Positions 55,805 to 64,000 of a DNA stretch of 64,000 nucleotides are shown here, piece after piece. This DNA comes from Apostichopus japonicus (lineage: Eukaryota > Echinodermata > Holothuroidea > Aspidochirotida > Stichopodidae), in the NCBI RefSeq assembly GCF_037975245.1, contig NC_092569.1:17589501-17653500 (forward strand). The letters are read 5' to 3'. The position numbers were made by a program, and so were the translations under genes. The notes under the pieces were generated by a model. It was not told where the DNA came from. It made no database searches and saw only the letters and a program-made list of their open reading frames with translations. Numbering within the stretch: the stretch's first letter is position 1; every line of letters begins with the position of its first letter.

Positions 55805-58800
55805 ATAGGGGAAATGCAACTGCTTGAAGGCAACATTACATGAAACAACTGAAAAGCAAATTACTGTTAGTTAATTTATTTAAAAGCAAAAGCGGAATTA
55901 CAAAAAATTACTACAGCGATGTTATCAAATTTTGTTCAATCTTTAATAGCGACGTCCAAGAATATCTGTGTTTTATATGGTATTTATTACTTAACGAAGG
56001 TAATAAACTTGTATCGTGAATTCCTAGAACATATACTTTCTTATTATTAAATTTTAAATATTGTCGTTGAAAGTAATCAATTAATAGCATCCCTAGCCTG
56101 AACTGACATTGCAAGAAGGTTCGGGGGAAAGAGCTTTGGATTGTGTTTAGGTTTTGTAAGTATTCAATGAGATTGAAACTCACCTTAAAGAAAAAATGAT
56201 GAAAAGTTGATCATGGCCCTGACACTTTTCGACATATCTATTCTCTTTCATTGACAAATATTCTCCGTATTGACAGATCTAGACTTTAAGGAACATGTAA
56301 TTGGTGACAAATAACGCATGCCCGCTGTTACAAAATGCCATCTTTCTTTTGACTTGAGATTTAATCAAAGGATGCAGCTATCTTCAATTCATTTCATTTA
56401 TTTGTTGTAGTTTTTCACAACACGGAACAATGAATATATCAAATAAATAAGACTAACAGATGTGAAAGGAAGAGATATAAAAGTCCTTGTGAGCTAAGCA
56501 AGTAGAAACATAACTGGAAAAGAAGAAGAGAAAGAAGGGGAAGAAAGAAAACCTCCTAAACGTACCCCTACCCGACCAAAGCACCACCCCCGTCCTACCA
56601 CGACCCTCAACCTACCAACACTCACGAGAAAACAACGGTTGCGATCAATAAAACATTGTTAGGTAAAATTGAAAGTACAATTTCAGGAAGCTTATTCCAC
56701 AATTAGGTAGAGCTGTAAGTGAGACTATGCCTGCTACGGGAAGTTGAGCGAAAGGGGGTACGTAGACGATTAGGCGTTATTTATGAAAGGCGTTATATAC
56801 TACCATGGTATTATATAACTGCTGATGGAATGGGGAAGGAGTGGCATGGGGGGGGTGGGTTGTGCAGCAAGAACTTCCATTTGAGAGCGATATATTATCC
56901 AGCTCGTCCTCGTTGCAAGGTTGCTCAACTGCGGTTAAATTTATCATATAGGAATTTGCCAATGGACCCCACCCCCCCCCCTCCATTTACCAAGTCTGCG
57001 TTTTGATGGCTATCATAAGAATGGTTACCTAGTCCATCGTAGCATACTCCGCTGGCTTCCATTTGGTCCATTGACTGCTTAATATGGTTTGTTCTATACA
57101 TGTTTTTTTATCTTAAATCGTAGTTTTTGGCAACCCCATTAAATATTACAACACACTTTCTCTTTGCAATACCGCCCTCTTCCCTCGGACAGACCAGTGA
57201 CAAGAGCACAAATCGACGTCAGCCCGTTACATTGAGCCGTAACATCAGGTCGATCAGGTCTATACCGATGCATGATTTTATTAGGTGGATACGCAATTGT
57301 TTTCTATCCTCTGGCTACACTTCAAGGATCTCGATCACACGTGACACACTCATCAGGACCTAGGAGTTTATTTTCCAAAAATACAGCCGGTTTAAATTGC
57401 TCCAGCCCCTATTTAAAAGTGAAATTTGCAACACTAAGAAATATAGAGCTATATAAGTTATCATGGCAAAAAAATAATAAAAAAATAAAAATAATAATAA
57501 AAAAATAAAAAGTTCCCTTTTAAGGAAGTCCATTTCTAGATTTTTCAAAACATTTCGCTGAACCGCAAATTTTTTTCTCCTGATAATTCCTTCCTTTTTT
57601 TTAAATGTATGTCAAATGCAGTGATGGAATCCAATTATTTTTTTTTCTTGTGCAAACAGATATTTGCAAATAATAGTTATTTCGAGAACACTAAAAGAAA
57701 TTCTTATATTTTTGTCCTGCATCCTGCATTACCCTGCATTTCTTCCATCCTGCAGAAATATTTGAACAGAACGTTTCTGATGATTCCTATATCAACTCGT
57801 TGCATATCACATAACATGGTTCATTACAGAAAAGGATTAAACGCATTGTTTATCAAATAGCTAATTACGTTGCTAACACTTTCCCAGCCAGTTCGGAAAT
57901 ACCAGCAGCTTATGATTATGTAACAGGTGTTACGAAGTCCAGATATTATGGATTGGGGAAACGAACACAATAAAGTAGATAAGATAGGTATTGTCTTTAA
58001 AATGAATCTAATCCGTGTCTCTTGGTAAAACAAAAACATATAACGTAGTATTAATGCATTACGTACCGGTATACTTACAGTTAGCTTAACGCGCGAACGT
58101 ACCTCGGCTACAGCTGGGCTCTTCGTCGGGGTGTCACGTCCAGGGAAATCGGTGTGCGGTCAAGTAACAGGGCGAGTGTGTCTGGAAGCTTCGGGAAGGC
58201 GCTTTAAGTAAAAAAAAAAAGGCCGGAAGAGCACAGGACCATATAAGGTAAATAACAGTTCCAGAAGAAAACACGAACATGGTGGTATCCAAAAGACAAT
58301 TAAGACAGACTCACACATATATTGGTTGGTCTTGTGAAGAAAGGCCGGAACGGAAAGATGGGTTTTTCTTAGTAATACGCAGACTCCATGGTTATTTCGA
58401 CGTGACGTGACGTACAAGCTGGTACCACTAGGAGAAGAGAGCGAGCCACTCGTTGCAAACTAATTCATATAACATTCTGTAAGGTTACTCGACCATACCT
58501 TGGAACTGCACTGATTGTGCTCTACGTTTACAAATTAGCATAATAATACATGACCATTGAAGACGTGCATAACAGCAATTAACGTAGAAAACCTTTAAAG
58601 CAACATGCTGTATCATAATACAGGTCAAAGGGTCGACTGTGAATAGTAGCGTCACTCGACACATATGCACACACTATAGCGTTGTAACTCTAAATATCGA
58701 TCGTTATATGTACTGAAGTATTTCTTATTTTTTTCGCAACGGGGAATAAAATATCCATCGATGATATTAAGATATGGACGGTTTAGGCTTTGAAGAGCTT

Positions 58801-60250
58801 TCTAAGGGAGCGAGGACTTAAATTATCAGGATGAAAAGAAGAACTTGTCGCACTTGTTTTCGCTGCGAAGAGATTGCCTCAGCTTGCCCCAACGTTGGAA
58901 CAACAACGTACTCTGAAGTAGCGACATAAACGCAAAACAAATAGTATACATACTGATGAATATGATCTGCAACTGGTTGTAAAAGCGAAAGTATTTGAAG
59001 TAAAAAATCGATCCAAATTCGTTGTCTTATGATCATTAACATACAAGAAAAAAATCTTGAAGAGATGATTTTCTATCGTATCAACATGTTTTTGTATAAC
59101 AAGAATAAACATAATAACAATAATAATATCAATAATAACAATAGGAATAATAATAATAATAACAATAATAACAAAAATTGCAATAATAACAATAATAAGA
59201 AATACATGTTCATTAACAAACCTGTTTTAGTAACTATAATATGACAAGCTACGACGATATTCCCCATGAATAATTCATTGTTGCTAACGTTCTATATATT
59301 CGCATAGATACTATGCGACAAATTACATACTAAATAATTTTAGCGTTCATACCGCGAACCCAGTACCATTATCACATCCGGACGTCTTTATTCCTGATGT
59401 CTAACGCAAAATTACATCTTTTCCTATGTAGGGAAGTATTTTTACTTACTTTCTGGACTACCAAAATAAATATAATGTTTATCATCTTAACGATTTTCCC
59501 GGAAATTCTCGGCTTCATCTCGTTCGTTATTACTACAGTATGCCCGCAACGACAACAACACAGATTTTATACACAAATGACCCAAAGCGGAGGTCAAGCA
59601 CATAGAAAAATTTCGCGCATGCTTAAGTTGCATCTCCGAACAGGCTTATTGGGTACATGGAATACACAGTTGACTTTGGATTATGTTTTTGTTTACATTA
59701 AAAGGTCATCGGAGATTTGATAACTAGAACCAATATTCTTCATAAAATAGTAACAAAATATATAGTACATTAAGCAAATGAGCTGGTATAGAATCCAAAA
59801 TGAATGCAAAGTTTTTAATACATGATTTTCTTTGTTTGGCAAACCGAAGTTAATATCCTTTTGATTATCTAGTTATATTTGACCTTTTCTACTTAGGTTT
59901 GCACAGATTTGGCAAAAGACATGAGCAAAGTTCTTATTCAGCCTTCAGGTTAAATCCATGTACATTTTGCAGCGTGTTGTTCATTTTAAGAGGGAGATTT
60001 TTCATGTGAGTTAAGGTTGATGGGAGGGGAAAGCAGTCACTGAATAAAAAGCTGAGAATATAACACTTGATGCTTGGCAAGACTGAACTAGCAGTAGCAA
60101 ATATGATTATAGCGGTTCAGTCTCACATTCCATTTTCCTCAAAATGATCAATATGATGATATGAATAATTCAACGGATGGAAAGATTCCTATTATTTCTT
60201 GATGTGAGAGAAAGGGTGATCTAGTTAATTGTTATCTCATTTCCTCCCAT
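55805..60250. other. Intergenic region between genes 6 and 7
   Basis: After the gene 6 3' end, diverged and reordered pieces of the A-C unit flank are recognisable to about 57365 (for example CCAGCTCGTCCTC near 56900 and ATGCATGATTTTATTAGGTG near 57268). A probable interspersed repeat lies at about 56391-56760 with GAAGCTTATTCCACAATTAG. An A-rich stretch lies at 57468-57512 and an imperfect AAT-type repeat at 59112-59200. The remainder, 57540-60250, shows no gene I can support. Confidence 0.6.
59112..59200. repeat. Imperfect (AAT/AAC)n repeat
   Basis: AATAAC and AATAAT units; the poly-Asn open frame here is a by-product of the repeat. Confidence 0.85.
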
Positions 60251-60299
60251 ATGCCTCGTATTTCTTGTACCAACAACCTGACTACCCGAGAGGTTGTAA
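60251..60299 (+). pseudogene. Truncated FReD exon 3 fragment
   Basis: About 49 bp encoding ASYFLYQQPDYPRGC, matching the start of exon 3 in the array genes. The required AG acceptor is CAT here, the conserved Asp before Cys is Gly, and similarity ends right after the cysteine codon. It is a dead fragment left by recombination. Confidence 0.85.
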
Positions 60300-60342
60300 C
60301 ATAATTTCACAATCCGTCCGCTACATTGTGACGACAGTACAG

Positions 60343-60665
60343 TATGTCAACCCGATACACACAAAGAACACAGTTACTCCTGTAACTCTTAAAGTTTTGT
60401 ACCGCAGTAAGAACTGGATCGTGCTATAAATCGGTAGCATGTGCTATTAGAATTACAGTAAGAACTGAGGATATTTGTAAATTCCAACAAATCCAGTTTT
60501 AGGGATTTATTGGGATTACACATATCCTCAGTTCTAACTGTAAACCTAATAGCACATGCTACCGATTTATCAGATTTGTCAGCACGATCCAGTATTTACT
60601 GTGGTACAAAACTTTCAGATATACGGTAGTTACTGTAATCTCTGTGTGAATCGGCTGGTATGTCG
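60343..60665. repeat. Large imperfect inverted repeat (hairpin), about 320 bp
   Basis: The left arm (about 60343-60478) pairs with the right arm (about 60520-60665). Matching blocks include CTGGATCGTGCT with AGCACGATCCAG, ATCGGTAGCATGTGCTATTA with TAATAGCACATGCTACCGAT, and AGTAAGAACTGAGGATAT with ATATCCTCAGTTCTAACT. The loop is about 40 bp. Sequence right of the hairpin resembles the unit flank, so one arm may be native and the other an inverted copy. Confidence 0.88.
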
Positions 60666-61032
60666 ACCATACCGATACAATGACATCATTTTATCAGGTA
60701 GATACACATTTCATTCCGTAGCCACTGTATTCACTTTACACTACATTGTGGCACGCGACATTACTACATTACTACAATTTCACATTAATTATCTAATGAC
60801 CAGAAACAATAGGTAGAATTATGGTAAACACGTATTGTTTCTACATTATTAGATGACGATATTTCTAATACGTGCATTACAAAATGGTTCTTAATCCCTA
60901 CTGTAAGTTGAAAGGAACGACGACAGGTCATCAATTCTTCTGTCTGTTGATACCAGAAAGGCGGACTGCTTTAGCTTCACTTCATTTCCAGCGGTCAAAC
61001 CTGCAAGAACTAAACGACGACAACTCTGCAAG
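60666..61032 (+). promoter_or_regulatory. Upstream region of gene 7
   Basis: The first part resembles the array flank (CATCATTTTATCAGGTAGAT, then CACGCGACA). The last part precedes the ATG with ACTCTGCAAG, like CTCGGCAAG of the sister genes. The ACGGTTGTTAGG 12-mer was not found. Core promoter unknown. Confidence 0.3.
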
Positions 61033-62122
61033 ATGACTTTCTTTATCATATTTTACATTATTGGAACTTTCGTCTCAAGTATCCAAGCTTCAGAAGCGGT
61101 AAGTTGGCCATTTTCATTACTATAAAATTCCGTTGATGTAGTTTTGTGCAGAATTAACAAAAGGCGATAACTCTTTTCAAATTATACTCCATTCAATCTC
61201 TCCCGAATACCGGTAGTACAAGTTAATTTGCAGTAGTACAAAATGTAAATTGTCAAATAATTTTCTTACAAATTCTTTATTTCCAATGTCGCAGTACATA
61301 AATTCCCATAATTTTCACTTCCAAGAATAATGATTGTTCTTGCTAACAGTTTTATAAATAGGTAATGTGAGTTGTTCGGTAATAGGTCCAGAATAGTTGA
61401 AGTAACTCATTTAAGGAATTCACTGCGTAGAGGGTTAAAATCAAAGTGGGTCGGAGAAGAAGACCTTACTTCAAGTCCTGTACCATTTCTGGTTGATTAT
61501 ACCATGCGATTCGATTACATGAAGGCTGCAACCCTATAAACACAAACAAGCTCTAAATTGTACCTTATAAGGTCTCAATTTCAAACAATAAGAAAGAGAA
61601 ACGTTAATTTATAGTTAGTGTGTCCATTTCACGATCTGATGACCATTTAAAATAATAGCAGAAAACCAGGGTAAGTCTACTTGAACTATTTTTGCATCAG
61701 AAAAATTATGTAAAATAAATTTAAAGATAAATTAGAAGTTATGAATTTCAATCTGTCACGTTATGTAACGATCTCTAACTTTTAGGTTAAAAATTCAAAT
61801 ATTTGCAATGAACACGTTAACCTTAAAGAATATCATGCATACATGCAATTAGGTTGTAAGTAAACCCACTCTCTAACAAACGATTAACAATGGCAACAAG
61901 TTAGTGAAAGATAATAGTAAATGATTTTATATGTCAGTGTTCCTTAGTTGCATATATCACAAGGTCATATCGTGTCCATATTGTGTAACTTACTATTCGT
62001 ATAATAAAGGCCAATTTTAAGAGTTCAGACCCCCCCCCCCCACAATTTCTTTTAATTCTACCAATATATTGTTTTCTTGTTTGGTGTGGCTTGTTTCTGA
62101 TACACACACACACACACACATC

Positions 62123-62153
<31 letters not shown>

Positions 62154-63214
62154 TATATATAACCACTCAATAAATAAAATGGATATTCCGTCGGCCGACT
62201 ATGAGCCATATATATGGAGAAGGAAATCGTCTACACTATTTGAAAACCCGATCTCAATATTGTATTTCCAGCTCAATGTATCGTTGATTAAAGGGAAGCT
62301 ATTTTGACGGGCTAAAGCTCGGTTTTCCCCTTGGAGTTGATCACAGTCGGTAGCCTGCAATTTTATTAACGACAAATGTTCTTTAATCGCTTAAGGTATT
62401 TCCATGCACCGTCTCCCTTTCGAGAAAAATTCAAAGAGTACTTAGCCATTCGTTGATCTGCTTATGAAAATAAAACATTGGTTGGGTGGAAAACTATAAG
62501 TCGTCGAAACAAAACCCGTTAACATTCGTTACTCTTTTGCGACTGAATTTAAAACAAAAAGCATGCATATAATCAATAGCTACGTGATCAATCTATAGTG
62601 CAGTTTTCCTGTACTTGTTTTAATTACAGAGAAATGGAGATGTTGATGGATTTTCTACAAGGAATAGAAGAAATACTGATTCAGGTATAAAGGAATATTT
62701 TTTATCCAAACATGATGATTTAGGAAAGATTTCCTGACTGAGGAAAATTCATGGGAAAGACATGCTGCAGTGGAAATGGACAACAATTGTAGCTCATGCT
62801 TAGTAGTACTTGTCTGTATATAGTTAACATAGACAATAAGGATGAGTTTCAACAGACATTTCTGTAACAAGATAGTTTGACATTTTTGACCGTATACTTA
62901 AAAATGATAATTATTTAGTAACTAAATATGTCATGAAAAATTAGTATTTGCAATTTTCATACAGCATAGGTCCTACAGTACGTCTTATGGGGGAATTAAG
63001 ATGTTCATATTGTATTGTTCAATGCTTCTTTTTCTTATTCTCAGATGCGTCATATTACTTCTATCAGCAACCTGACTACCCGAGAGATTGTAAGGAAGTC
63101 TTTGAACAATGTGACGGGGAATCTTCTGACGGGGTCTACCTCATACAACCAGACTCATATATGGAGCCATTTGCTGTATATTGTAACAACACTGTAGATG
63201 GCGGAGGCTGGCTG
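61033..63214 (+). CDS. FReD gene 7, fibrinogen-like secreted protein, 3'-partial (exons 1-3)
   Basis: Exons 61033-61098, 62630-62684 and 63045-63214; exons 4 and 5 must lie beyond the window, as none is visible to 64000. Exon 1 gives a signal peptide of about 20 residues (FFIIFYIIGTFV) and ends in phase 0 before GTAAG. Exon 2 codes RNGDVDGFSTRNRRNTDS with the furin-type RNRR. Exon 3 has exactly 170 bp: DASYYFYQQPDYPRDC, then EPFAVYCNNTVDGGGWL. Its PDSYMEPFAVYC wording groups it with gene 2 rather than genes 4-6 (PDGYLEPFPVYC). Intron 1 is only 1.5 kb against 3.2-3.5 kb in the others. The exon-3 donor is GTATTT. Confidence 0.9.
62102..62153. repeat. (CA)n, (TA)n and (TG)n compound microsatellite
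   Basis: CA repeat, then TATATATATA, then TG repeat in intron 1 of gene 7; the two outer parts can pair as a hairpin. Confidence 0.9.
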
Positions 63215-64000
63215 GTATTTACTTTTTTATTTCATCTGTTTTCTCGTTTTATATCTAGAAGATAAATCAAGATGTAGATGGAAAAGACTGACTGGTAACT
63301 TAGTTTATGTGTAACATAATATTTCTCTTGCATTATCAGTAGATTAGATGGATACAAAATACAGCCATAGGTATATTTATCCCTTATATTTAGTATAGAC
63401 ATTGCCTAGGACAGTGAAAATGCTTTATCTTTTAGCTTAAGTTTAACAAGAATAGTTTGTTTCTCCTTTTTGTTTGATTAGTAACTCAAGCATAACGACC
63501 ACTGCACTCAGTCAATTTAACCGGCTTATTAGATAATTTTGATAAATGTGTACTTTTTTATGTGTACTACTTTAATTCATTCGATGCTAACAACTTATAA
63601 CAACGTTGTTTATAAGCTACTATATCAATCGATCTCAAATCTTAAACTAATTGTTCAAATCTTGTACAAGGTTTGCTTGCATGCAATGTGACTACTACTG
63701 ACGGATGACAATATTGAAGAAAAAACACAAATGTGGAGCATCGAATATATTAATTAATTATATACTAATATGCTCATGTCGTGTTAAACGCAATTAGGAT
63801 GGTCTGTTAATCTGTGTACTTGCAATATTTATGTATGTAACGTATGGCATTTGCTACATTTGTTAAATGGTAATTGAAGCAAAACAAAAATCAAATCAAC
63901 TGCTCTGAACAAAGTTACTTTATATTTATTTACTTCATGATGATCAAAAATCGTTTTCAGCGTTTTTAGCCTTTATAGCAAAGAACACTTTAATGGGCTG
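63215..64000 (+). other. Intron 3 of gene 7, incomplete
   Basis: AT-rich sequence to the window edge. No exon 4 (expected to start with VIQRR-like coding) is present. Confidence 0.75.

Noticed and set aside
59397-59720. 107-codon open frame
   Set aside because: No domain, no codon pattern and no copy elsewhere; hydrophobic start is not enough to support a gene.

Overview
The window reads as nuclear DNA of an invertebrate animal: it is AT-rich, genes are split by GT-AG introns, and the spaces are full of microsatellites, MITE-like elements and non-LTR retrotransposon debris. Every convincing gene encodes a small secreted protein made of a signal peptide, a short linker and one fibrinogen-related domain (FReD). 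The sequences resemble the sea-cucumber fibrinogen-like protein A type, so I infer an echinoderm, probably a holothurian. This rests on memory of the family, not on a search.

Layout (all FReD genes on the + strand). Gene 1 (exon 2 at 527 to stop at 4231; exon 1 lies before the window) is broken by a 367-bp hAT-like element inside exon 4. Gene 2 (7912-14317) is complete. An orphan last exon stands alone at 19143-19381. Genes 4, 5 and 6 (26385-32640, 37658-44609, 49617-55804) are complete and very similar, including long stretches of intron and flank. They repeat at about 11-12 kb intervals. Gene 7 (from 61033) runs off the right edge after exon 3. A truncated exon-3 fragment (60251-60299) and a large inverted repeat (60343-60665) lie just before gene 7.

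All complete genes share one plan: exon 1 signal peptide, exon 2 linker of 17-18 codons ending in a basic motif (RNKR or RNRR), exon 3 of 170 bp, exon 4 of 271 bp, and exon 5 of 227-251 bp, with intron phases 0,1,0,1. Exons 3 and 4 keep exactly the same length everywhere. Exon 5 varies in length, always in frame, mainly inside the cysteine-bounded loop next to the calcium site, which in other FReDs lies beside the ligand pocket. This is what would be expected of a repertoire of secreted recognition proteins with a fixed scaffold and a changing pocket, but no ligand can be read from the sequence.

The array is young and still rearranging. A 5'-truncated L2/CR1-like retrotransposon (24358-25817) occupies a site that is empty in the two sister units. 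A 369-bp block occurs in only two units. A 142-bp minisatellite is present in 4, 2 and 3 copies in successive units. AT microsatellites have grown in one unit only. No bacterial genes, CRISPR array, rRNA or intact tRNA was seen.
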